The translations under genes were made by a program, and so were the position numbers. 64,000 nt of DNA from Lepidonotus clava (Eukaryota; Annelida; Polychaeta; Phyllodocida; Polynoidae): contig OW387149.1 of assembly GCA_936440205.1 (NCBI GenBank), positions 11,986,114-12,050,113 of the forward strand, read 5' to 3'. Under the pieces are notes generated by a model that worked only from the letters and a program-made list of their open reading frames with translations, was not told where the DNA came from and made no database searches. Shown piece after piece: positions 1-11,600 of the stretch; within the stretch, counting starts at the first letter, position 1, and each line of letters begins with the position of its first letter.

Positions 1-321
1 AGGACTTAATGTTTCACTGAGATTATTAAAATATGTTGAATATCAATAGAATTATGCCAATTTAAAGTTTTCAGATACATATGTCTGAAAGTCACATTAT
101 CTACTCTTCTGTTATGAAAAACACAACCAGCTTGAATTGTAAATGTCAATTTTACTATGCGTTTTGTCAAAATAGCAACGGTTACTGTTTATTCTTGCAT
201 GTTTAAATTTTTACATATATTTTTACCCCTACTCTTTCATGTCATTATCTCAGTCAACTGTCTTGTCCATGGCTTTGTCATCTCCACGTTGTGATCAAAC
301 ATTTAACTTTCCTCCTTACAG
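1..321. other. Non-coding DNA, nothing recognised
   Basis: AT-rich sequence without a supported reading frame or repeat. It ends in a pyrimidine-rich tract and CAG that serves as the acceptor of the candidate exon that follows, so it is probably intron of an upstream gene. Confidence 0.4.
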
Positions 322-450
322 TACCAGACCTTCAGCAGCATTAAGTATTCATTGACAATGGCAGCGGATATGTTTGAATTAAGATGTGCCAGGAGTTCCT
401 CATCGTTTAATAAACTGACTATGATAGATGCCAGAGTCAGTGGAAGTTAG
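322..450 (+). CDS. Candidate 3'-terminal coding exon of an upstream gene (partial)
   Basis: A pyrimidine-rich tract and CAG end at 321. The frame starting at 322 is open for 42 codons and ends at TAG (448-450). The peptide begins YQTFSSIKYSLTMAADMF and ends DARVSGS. It matches no family I recognise. A poly(A) signal AATAAA follows 67 bases after the stop. The earlier exons would lie left of the window. Acceptor, open frame, stop and nearby poly(A) signal together suggest a true last exon, but the piece is short and could be chance. Confidence 0.4.
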   Translation, partial: YQTFSSIKYSLTMAADMFELRCARSSSSFNKLTMIDARVSGS

Positions 451-516
451 AGATAGAAAACCGCAGTGGATATTACAATAATCTCAGGAACTAGATTTAG
501 ATAGATGATACATAAA

Positions 517-522
517 AATAAA
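517..522 (+). terminator. Poly(A) signal AATAAA after the candidate terminal exon
   Basis: Canonical AATAAA 67 bases past the TAG of the candidate exon, at a normal distance for a short 3' UTR. Such hexamers are common by chance in AT-rich DNA. Confidence 0.35.
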
Positions 523-2575
523 ACATTACAATTCTCTCTACCTAATGAAATTGGGTTGTGTAACAGTATAATTAATAGATATTAAGTCAATTTAAACTGA
601 GTATTCATTCATTTCTTTTGTCTTTTGAATGAAAATTACACACCTTTATCCAAACCTGACAACCCAAATCTGAAAGACCTGTCAGTATCATTCTCTTTGT
701 TTCAGAGAATCTACTGAGGTTGCAGCTTTTAGAAAAAAATGCTAAGAATATGTTATTTTCTAATTGGTGTATTTTTATGTATGGCAAGGTTACATCACAA
801 ATGTTAGACAGGGTTGCCTCTGTATTATTGTTGCCTCTCTTGATTTTAATCTCGGTGAGTTACTTATCAAGTGAGTTATCAGGATTAAAGAAATATTGAT
901 CACAATGAGATTTTTTAGTAGTCTGCCCACTATGAACTAAGTTTGTTTAGCTATTTCAACATACATTGTAGTATTAGTTGAAGCAGATGTTCATCTTTCA
1001 ATAGCACATATTATATATACACGTTCCCTGATGCTTATTTATGTAAGTATCTTCAAAATTGAGAGTAGTTTATCCTTAAATGCATTATATCCATGACAAG
1101 TCAATCATATTAATCAATTGCTTGCTTTACAAGTCCTATTGGGATGGTCTGCATAGTGCCAACACATGTATGAATAATTAACCACAACTACTTTTTTTTT
1201 TATTTCTGGTAGGTTTTCCACAGTCAAAAGGATTGATCAACTCATTCATAATGGTGAGGTGAGTAGGCAACAACAGGCATCTTTCTGAATTTCCAACACA
1301 TACTCAAGGGAGCTGAAATAGTGGTAAATCTAGGAAGGAATTTACCTTTTTGACTATCTTAGTATCACTGATAAAGAACATAATTTCAAGCATAACAATG
1401 GCCCCTAGACCCCTAAATTCGACACGACGACAGGGGCATTTCTTAAAATCGACATGTGACATAGACCTTAGTGACATGCGACATTGTTCTTTCTTAAAAT
1501 CGACATGGCGACATAACCCTTTCTTAAATTCGACATGTGACACTGGGTTTTACTAGCGACAAAGACATGCGACATTGGCATTTCTTAAAATCGACATGCG
1601 ACATCAGGACCCCCCCATCAAGGGCCCCATAACAGGCAGGGTGTTGACTGAAATCAAAGATTATACTAACCTATAATCGCAATATCATTTTAGTTGGGGT
1701 TGTGCCTGACATTTTGTCATTATGCTGATTTCTTATATTGTATACTTGTTTTCATCATTGTGATTGCCTTAAGGTCACTGTTTGTGTATGGCAAGTTTTA
1801 ATATGCTTGCAATATCAAATCCAATGTATCAGAATGGTCAATAGAATGTACTTGCTGTTCATGTAGAGGACAATATACCTTTAAACCTTTTAATCCTACC
1901 TTTAAACATATGCTATAAACCTTGGCAATATGAAATAAAGTGAATAACAACATCATCTACCAAAATCAATACTGATAAATATATTATCATTTTAGTATCA
2001 TTTTTCAATAATTATGGGTTTATTTTCATAGCTTTAAGAGTTATTTAAAAATTTGATCTCCACATTGTAAACTTTCATATTAGCCAAATCTGGCTTCGGA
2101 GGAAGACCGGATCCACTGTATTTCCAATCTATTGAAATTAAAAAGAATAATAATAATTGATCATGAAATGGTTCCTCAGTCAGGCTTTGCTGCTAGTTAT
2201 TGATGATGAATCAGGGACTAAGGTTGATTTGTCCATAACTTCTTTGCTGGAATTCTGGCAGCGCTGTTATTGTGTACTCGTATACACTATGCACCTTTAC
2301 CATGAACCTTCACAGTCCCCCACTTTGCCTAGCTTTTGAGACTTTTGTTAGCTGGGCCACTTCACTACATGTAAGTATATTAGAAAAAGCGCTAGAAAGA
2401 TGTTTTAAATCTATACACCAATACAGTGCCACTTTATTGAAAATGATGGATAGATGATCATTTCACATGTTTGGTTGTTTCTATAGGCTGTAACATTGGA
2501 TTAGGAATACCCTTTACAAGCCTGAATATAAGACAAAGGATGTTTACATAGGATATAACATCAAGGCTGTTCAAG
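523..2575. other. Intergenic DNA and putative promoter / 5' UTR of the lectin-kringle gene
   Basis: No supported gene. It holds a degenerate minisatellite (1390-1612). A possible splice acceptor (CTATAG ending near 2487) lies 90 bases before the start codon of the lectin-kringle gene, so a 5' UTR intron is possible. I see no clear TATA box. Confidence 0.4.
1390..1612. repeat. Degenerate minisatellite, motif TTTCTTAAAATCGACATG
   Basis: About five imperfect units built on cttaaaatcgacatgygaca, separated by short variable spacers. It is bordered by CCCCTAAATTCGACAC on the left and a run of C on the right. The same family occurs in opposite orientation at 22765-23035 with matching border sequences, so this is a dispersed repeat rather than a private satellite. 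Confidence 0.7.
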
Positions 2576-2680
2576 ATGCATTCTCGTGGGACTGTCTTAC
2601 TACTCATCTCCTGCCAGCAGGTCTTGTTGGCAGTTTCCCAATATGATCCTCTCCGTGCATGCTACTATGGTCTGATTGCG
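2576..2680 (+). CDS. Exon 1: signal peptide
   Basis: ATG at 2576 opens 35 codons. A hydrophobic core (TVLLLISCQQVLLAV) is followed by a likely cleavage site near AVS-QYDP, and the exon ends in phase 0 at GCG|GTAAGT. This ATG was chosen because it alone gives a signal peptide joined in frame to a perfect donor. Confidence 0.8.
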
Positions 2681-5600
2681 GTAAGTTATATATTTTCCTG
2701 TTATGTTTGACAGTTATTTAGTGTGTTGTGTAAATTTTAATGGCAGATTAACTCTAGGTACATGCTCTCAAGAGTCTCGGCTGTGAATCTTCTCAAGCAA
2801 AAATGCAAAATCAAATTGTTGTATACTTTTAAATTGTTCTCACAGAGGGAAAAAGTTGTTTTCTTTCATGAGAACTATACATGAAATAAAACACCCCAAT
2901 CTTTGTGAATAAAATTGTACCAATAGCCAGATATCTATGCTGACAGTTAACTTTCTTTTTACGTATATATGAGAACTTATAGAATACCACCGTCTTTGAA
3001 ATGAGAGTATATGTAATCTCTTTTAATTTGTGTTTCTTTTTCAGTCTTCTAAGTATAAATGGTACTCACACTGTCATGTGCATGGGCATAATAGACTCTT
3101 GCCATGCAAAGTCTTTAAGAGTCATGACATGAATGTCATTATGGCAGCGAGTACGATGCCAATTCAAGAACCCTACTGGGTAAGCAAAAAAGATGATCAA
3201 TGTGATAAGAGTGAATGGATGACAGCGAGTAGGATTCCAATGTAATGCAAAGCAGCTTGAGAGATAATTATGAGATGAATTTACTTATGGAAAAGCATGT
3301 TTCTTTTGAAATAGAGTTAAGGGCTATACCCAATAAGTAATGTAATTAAGTAAGTCAGTGTTCAAATTGGTGTTTGAATCAGTGGAATTGTGCTGGTTTT
3401 GAAGCAATTTATTGACCAACTGGTGTGGGTGTGCCTTGCTAACTCAGAGCTGGCCACTGACCAGTGGTCCGTCGCATAACGGGTCTCGCTGTTGCGAGGG
3501 TTGTCCACCACAGCGAGACCCGTCCCTGTTCAACAGCGAGTGGATCCAACTTTGGCGATAACAGCGATGTTTGTCCACCTGATTTTGATTGCTTTTTAAT
3601 GAACAAGGATGTCCTTGTTATGTGTAATATAACAGTGAGACTTATCTCAACAGCGACATGTGTCACTGTTATCTGTGTTACAACAGCGACACATATCACA
3701 ACAGCGATATGTGTTGCTATTATCTGTGTCACAACAGCGACACATATCGCAATAGTGACATCCCTATTCACAAACTATCGCTGTTTCTATTTGTTTACCA
3801 TGTTCCCATTGTTATCACCAGGAGTCGCCATAGTATTTTCGGAGCACCATCTTGCGGGACTCAAGTGAACTATCTCATAAACATAAAAACCGGAAGTGAT
3901 AATTTTCCCGGAAGTCTTCCTGCGGCAGCTTTCCGAAACAGACACGGCGTCCACGAAGGCAAAGGAAAAACATGTCCGGGAAGGTAAATATGCAATGACA
4001 CCATTAGGAATTCATATAATAAGTTAGTTTATCTACTTATTGTTGAAGTACAGCCGATTAATATCTTGTTAGTTTGTTAGTTTTTGCGTCTAACCGTACA
4101 TAAGGTGACGCTGTTTTGCCCTCCCCTATTATCGCTCATGCCACCGGCAACGTAAAAGGTAATTTTAAAACAATATACTCGATAGAAATATTACTTCCCG
4201 GAATCTTGTACATGTGATGTCAACATTTCTTGAAAGTTCGATGAGTTTTAGTTTGAACCACTTCATTATAACACTCCTCCTGGTCATATGTTGGTTTCCA
4301 TGAAGTACTGTGGGTCATCAGTTTACTGAAGCCCCATACCCACTAGGCGATTTTGCGATTTTGCCTCCAGCAATCATTTTTTCCTATGATGGCCCGTCAT
4401 TCTCAGGTATTGAAATCTATATGTTTCATCAGAATCGTCTGTAAAATCGTTGGGTTGTTAACTGGGCTATTTTATAGAACCTGTTCATTCCAAAAAATAG
4501 CTTAATGATGCTTCCTGACGGAAAAATCACCAAATAGGTATAGGGCTTCAATTAATTCTGCTTCCAATTTAATGTGGAAAACATTCCTTTTTTTTTTACG
4601 TATCTATCTAAATTGAAAAAGGAAAAATTGTAATTTTGAGTTACCAGGTACATGATAGCAATTCTATGTACAATTTCAAATACAAATTTGTAAAAATCAT
4701 TTTTACTTTAAATAGAAACGACATCGAACTGTGCTAGACTATGAGGAGGACGTCTCTGCAGAACGTGAGGCCGCAAGAAGAGATCGAGATCGACAACCAG
4801 CTCGAAAAGTCAGAGTAACCAGCACCTCCCACGCAGGTGTACCTCTTGGTGCAGTTCCCAAAGACAAAGTCCATAGAACCTTGAAGACTGGTGTGTCAAG
4901 TAACTATCCATCCACGAGTGGATTACAAGGTTTATATGCAGGATCAGAAGGGCCTGTGGGTAAAGTTAAGAAAACAAAAAGACCACCTATAGTTGCCAAA
5001 CCTAGGGCGCCTATCGTACCCAAAGCACCTATGAGCACACCAACAGGGACGTCAGAGTCGGACAAAGAGCCTGCAGAAGGCCTAGATGACACCCTCAATG
5101 ATCCTGACTATGTGGATATGCCTCAGGAGACAGACAGTGATGAAAACGAAGTAAGGGACACTGATTATATCATCCCGGCCTCCCAAGAGTCCAATCGTAA
5201 ATTGAAAAGGCAAAGACGACCCAGGTTGGTATATTACACTAAAAAAGTTGTCTCCTCAACATGAGTTCCATTATTGATGTAGTAAAAGGTGTGATCTATC
5301 TATTTACTTAAAAAAAAAACGGTACTAGGCTAACACAAAATGTTAAGAACCAGCCAACATATAAATCAAAATAATTTATAATTAGAAGTGAAAAACATCG
5401 TACAAATCATCTTCAACTTTACATTTACATTAGAGGCTTTCAAGTATATATCACAATAATACATCAAGAATAACATTCTGTAAAAATGTTGGTAACCGTT
5501 ACAGCAATGACGCAATTAAAAGAAAAGAAACTAAAATGAAATTAGACTCTATATTGCATCCGATTATGGTGCTCTATATTTGGGATGATGCTACAATTTT

Positions 5601-8600
5601 GGTGTTTTATACCTACCCTAGGACAAAAAACAGTTCAAGTGTTGGCAAACAACGTATCCGTGCACGATTTTGGACTGAGGATGAACTGTGCCGTTTATTC
5701 ACCTCTGCCAATTACTACAAGAGGGAGCTCAAAGGTCCCTACAAATTTGTAGGTGATGCTACCTTCCTCCGCACAGTAGCCAGACAGCGTGTAACAGGTA
5801 TAAGATTATTTAGATATTTAACAATAGCCAAAATACAAAAACAATGTGACGTCACTTTAAACTGTGTATTTAAGTTATCCAGTCTAATCGGCATTTTTTC
5901 ATTATAACGTTTAATCTTTACCAAGTATACAAGTCACTTGAGTGTCAATATTTTGTACGTAAAATATGTAATACCTTTGTTTATTGAAAAAAAAAGTTCG
6001 TACTACACAGGTTATTGAGAATGGTACATTTCTGGTTTTACTTTAACACTTGGATACTTGAATATTGTAAATTTAACTGCAGGCCTCAAAGCAGGACCTT
6101 TAAAACCTCAAACACTTTTTTTGGGCCTCTGGGACCTTTAAAAGCTTTATTTTCCTATCCGCGACCTTTAATGACCTTTTTTTTCATTACGAGTGACCGA
6201 TAACTGTAAGAATTGTTAGAAATTACAAGGAATCTTCGAAAACATCTCGAGTAAACATAGGAAACAAATGTCATGAATCTTTGAAAAATGATGCACTTCA
6301 ATGGTAATATGGCTAATTCAAATGTATAATGACTGTCATGTTTGACCCCATAAATCCTGACCTTATAATCAGAGATATTCTTTTAAAAACAATAAATATT
6401 TTGAGAAAATAGAGATTTTGAAATACTGATTTATTGTTGACCGCTTTTTGAAAAAAAAAAAAAAAAAAAAGGTCATTTGTAGAGTCTAACTAAAATTGTA
6501 TGTTCCTGCTCATAGCTACAAAGAGTGTTTCGAGAAAACATACTGACCAATCCCTGCTTACTGTCTTTGAAAGCATGTCATCAATTTCAATCCAAAAGTG
6601 AGAAATAATGTTGAATCATCTAAAAAAGAGTAGTACCAAGCATAAAGGAACACTGAAACATGTGGTTTTTATCAAAATTCATAAGGAAATTAGTTACAAC
6701 TATGCACTTTAACTGAATTTTTTTTCCCTTATCCGACCTTTATTTCTTAAATTGTGGCCTTTTAAAGGTACATTTTTTGGAATGATCACCGCTTTGAGGC
6801 CTGTTACTGTAAAACATGTGTCTGGTGATTGAATGGACATATTAATATTTCAGACAACGTATATGAAGAAAAACCACCGAAAGAACGACGCTCCCTTGCG
6901 GAAGTCAAGAACAAGTTAAGCCACTATCAAACTTTTGCAAAAAAGGCTGTGAGTACATTCGTTATTAATCTATAAATATTTATTATTTTTGTTTGTCATT
7001 TAGAAATAGTGTTCGTACACGTCATGAAGGCATTCTATTCTTAACTAGTGCACAATGTAAATGTAAATTTTTTTTTTAGTACATATCATTCTTTTTGGCG
7101 TCTGTACAAATCAAAAAGTATGCCTGTATTTAAATTTTTGTTACATTCCGTACAACTACACTTCAAATTGTATAAAGCTAACTTGTTTTAAAGCTGTAAT
7201 TTCTGAATTTCTTACTCCAGCACGAAGAACTCGTAATGAGGTATGGCTATAGCGGTGCCGGGAAGGTCCCAGAGGAAGAACATCTCCGCGAGTCTGTTAT
7301 GCTGGCAATTGAATACACGGGTATAGATGTCGTTGTGGGTGAGTATATATGTCCATTCTAGTATAACGGATAAAACTATTTATATCTTATTTTTGAAAAT
7401 AATTTTTCTTACATAACCATTTTGTACAATAATTTTCAAAGACTCGAATGATTTTTTCTGTCCTAAAAATTATGCCTCTCTGGTTGTTAAGATTCTGTTT
7501 CTCAGAATGATCAACATTTAAAGAAATAAAATACATATCACTATCTCTAGTCGTCTGTCTCCAGGCAATTTAAGTTTAAAATATTACCTTTCTCCTGGTG
7601 ATAACATCCAATACCCTTTTCATGTTTAAACTTGAAATGACGACTGTGGAGGGTATCTTTGGGTTTTTAATTACATGAAGTAACTTCAATTTTCCTGTTC
7701 ATTTTGTCTTCCCTGTACATCCAAATGAAATGAATCAATACCATTGAACTAACGTTTCTTGCAATAACTGCTTATATAATTACAGGTATACCAGGTTTGA
7801 AACCTGCATCTCTTGCCAAGAAGCCGCCAAGTGCGATGAGGGAACCAAACCCACGAGAGGCCATTCTTCGAGAGAAACTACTGGAGCGTGGTGGTGCATC
7901 ACGGGCTACTACCTCTGCTACCCTTTTTCCCGGATCTTCACGCGACGAGTCATTACTAGAGCAAGCACAGTCATCTGATGAGGAGGATGTAAATTATGAT
8001 GCTTACGGGCGTCAGTTGCAGAAGAGTGATACAACCGTTCCTCCCAGGAAGACAGCCATTCCTCAGAAAAAGACTTATGACCCGGTTGACCTGTGGCAGC
8101 GTGTGACCACCTCTACCCAAAAGCAACCTAATAAGCAGCCCACACAACGTCAGAAACACCCTAGAAAGCAGGTTTTTACAATAAATAACAAAGAAGAGGA
8201 GTTCAACCTTCGTACTCCGCAACATTCAGAGGGGTATCAATATTCCTTTCGAAGCATGGGAATTGAATCAACTCCTCAGTTGAAAAACAGACTACAGGCT
8301 GAAATTCAAAACTACACCCTGGAGTCCTCTCAACCCCCGGATACACTTCCAGACCTGCCGGACACACGAGTTTCCAAGGGTAAAAGTGTCCAAAAGAATG
8401 TTAAGTCAAACAACAGTGGAGAGACTTTTGAACGGTCTGAAATCTTGCCGCCCCGTCAGAGTAAATATTTCCCACCAAGTGCTAGAAAAGACCAAGAGGC
8501 TGCTCAGAAGATATTGGCTCAACGTGAGAAGGGTATTACAAAAAGTACACTTCATTCAGAAGTCAGCCAACCTACCACCGAAGCTTACAAAGTGAGCACT

Positions 8601-11600
8601 GTGCGGGACAGGAAAGACCAAAATGTATTTACTGAATTGAGACAGAAATTGGACTATGGTGGTAAGGGAATAAAAAAAAAATCTCCTACACATACCATTG
8701 CCAGAAACCCCTTCGATGACCAGAACACTGACTCAGACGCAGAGGACGTCACACCAGAAAATACAGCGTATATCGACGATTTAGAAAGTGAAACAATACA
8801 AACACCGACATTCAGAACTCTTGAAGACACACCCGTTCCCACAAGATTTCTTCCAGAACGCACTAGCTCAACTGTCAAAGTTCCCAGGAGTGGAGATGGA
8901 GAACAGGTGTATTCACGTCGCGAGCATGGGAGCAATGAAGAAGTGTCTAGCAGTGAAGAAAAGTTAAAAGACAACCTTCTCAAGCTCAAAGTCCAAGAGA
9001 ATGGATCCAAGAAACTTGCACCTCTAACAACCCAACAAGAGGTTCATCATGGCCATAATGACAACTTTCAAGAGGGCGACATCGAGCACCATGGGGTTTC
9101 AGATAATGATTCCCTACATGGACAGGCATCTTTAAATTCTGATGAAGCACAAGAGAATGAGCTCGTACCTGAATCGGTCGGAAAAATCACAGAACATATG
9201 GCCGTGGGGGAATCTGAGGTTCACGTTACCAATGCCAAGTATCTTACTCAGATACGGGCTGAACTGCAAGAGGTCAGGAAGCTGCATGGAAACATGACGG
9301 AGGCATTACACACTAACCATGCAGCATTAATGACTGTGCTCAACAAGATGACCAACGTACAAGCAAACTCCTGTGCAGTGCTAAAGATGGCTCTGCATGA
9401 ATTTGCTGAGTACAAACACCATAACATCTCGACACAGACCATCCTCACCAAGAATAATTTCCCGTATCCTATGGTAAATGAGGAGAGCGATGAGATTCTC
9501 ATAGACAATGGGAATTTCATAATAAGTGAATATGTTGTGACAGCTTCACAGATGGAGCGTTCAGTTGGAGAGGCCGCTGGTACAACAGACACCGCAGGCA
9601 CAATAGGTAGATCATCAGCCAACCCGGAATCAGCACAGCATGCCGAGGACCATGAGATGTCGAACCAGGTTAAAGGCCAGAACCGCTCTTCATCCCAGCA
9701 TGTTAGTACAGGACATGATGACGTGGAGTATATCATTCATGGCCAAGTACACCCAACCACACTTCCGTAAGACCATGAAGAGGGGACTTCTGCTGGAAAA
9801 GACAAAAAAGTCTCCTCTACCCAGCGGGCTACTTCACGGCATCCCACACATGAGTCTAACACTCCTACCCCGGTTGAAGAACCCACAATTCTGTACTACT
9901 GTGAAGAGGGGAGTTCTGCTGGAAAAGACAAACAAGTCCCCTCTAACCAGCAGGCTACTTCACAGCGTGCCACACATGAGTCTAACACTCATGCCCAAGT
10001 ACAACCAACCACACTTCCGTACGACCATGAAGAGGGGACTTCTGCTGCAAAAGACAAAAAAGTCTCCTCTACCCAGCGGCCTACTTCACGACATCCCACA
10101 TATGACTCTAACACTCCTACCCAGGTTGAACAACCAACAATTCTGTACTACCATGAACAGGGGGGTTCTGCTGCAAAAGACAAACAAGTCCCCTCTACCC
10201 AGCGGGCTACTTCACAGCGTCCCATAGAGGATTATAACACTGATACCCAGGTTCAAGAAACCAAAATTCTGTATGACCAGGGACAGGAGGGGTCTGTTGG
10301 TAAAGAATACAAAGTATGCTCTTCCCAGCCTGGTTCTTCGTACACCCTCCACACGTACAGCCAGTCTCCCGAGGAGTATGTGATTCCCAGCTATGTTCAA
10401 CACCAGACTCCTCAGCCTCAGGTTGGACAGGCAATGTTGAGCGGTCACTGGCCTGATAAAAGTCGCTTTTCTGTCCAGCCTGTTACCTGTGAAGGCATAC
10501 AGACAACCAGACAGTCAGAGCCAAAAGACAATGTTGTTCATCACCATGAACATGCGACTTCCAGCGAAACACAGACTTCTAAAATTACACGTGTACATAA
10601 TGTGAAAGTCCCCTCTCAGAGAAATGTTATTGTTACTGCTCAAATTCTGGTGCCCCCGATTGAAAGCAAGATAACCAGAAATCCTCGTGTCACCTCCCCA
10701 CCACCTGGTGCTGATGTAGTAGTATTGAGTTCCCCCACTGAATCTTGTGATGAAGGTACACGTCAGGGGAAAAAAAAGAAAAAGAAGGATGTAGTAGTTT
10801 TGAGTTCCCCGAGTGAATCTTATGATGAATCTACAGAGAGGGGGAGAAAGAAAAAAAAAAGGGATGAACCTAAGGTGGATACAGAGTCTCGTTGTGTTAG
10901 CACACGTAGCAAGAAGGAAGTGGGAGTTAAAACACGGGGAAAGAAGGCGAAACCGAAGTAAAAAAAATGTTATGAAAGGTATATGAAAACAACAATTACA
11001 TTTGTAAAAAAGGACAGATACCTTTGAATTCAACGACATGTTTTAACATGTTGCATAGTGTTCAGGTTACAAGTATAGGAAGAATTTGATATACTCCCGT
11101 TTAAACTTTCATGTCATTTTGGCTGTTAAGTTATCCAAGAAAAAAAAAAAAAGTCTATTGAACCGACACCCAAAAAAATTGAATTGAAAAAATGCTTAAA
11201 CGTCCTACAACAGTGTATTTCTTGTTGCAAGAGTGGACATTACTGTTACCAACTTCATGATAGGATTTCATTATTCTATATGTTTACATACTTCGGAACA
11301 ACTTTGATTGTTTGCATTCGATAGAATGATACAAAGACATTTATTGGTACTTGCATAATGTATACTTTATTGTCAGCAGATGACCACTAACAACTGCTGT
11401 AATTCAAACATTTGCGAAATACAGGTTTGACTAAATATAGTGAGAATTGCTCATGACAGACAATGCTTACTTCAAAGTTACGTTTCTTTCTTTTTTTTAA
11501 ATATTGAATGCCAGCATGCATGGTATAAATGTAACGGTATAATGTTGTTTAAGTTTTCTTTTGTCATTGTAATAAGTTATTGTACAAGGAATATTTGTTG

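Noticed and set aside
3465-3780. CRISPR array
   Set aside because: Repeats are imperfect, in both orientations and irregularly spaced, in an animal genome; they are transposon subterminal repeats.
3439-3987. Several overlapping frames of 100-134 residues
   Set aside because: They cover the left terminus and subterminal repeats of the transposon on both strands. Translations are repetitive (ICVTTATHI-like) and reflect the DNA repeats.
8654-9736. Minus-strand frames of 118 and 162 residues
   Set aside because: Shadows of the long Myb-like exon, with no splice support or known motif.
9640-10227. 195-residue plus-strand frame
   Set aside because: It is the shifted reading of the 126-bp repeat; the true frame is set by the Myb-like exon, which stays open through the repeat apart from one stop.
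10515-11039. 174-residue minus-strand frame rich in Phe and Leu
   Set aside because: Mirror of the Lys/Ser-rich end of the Myb-like protein; no independent support.
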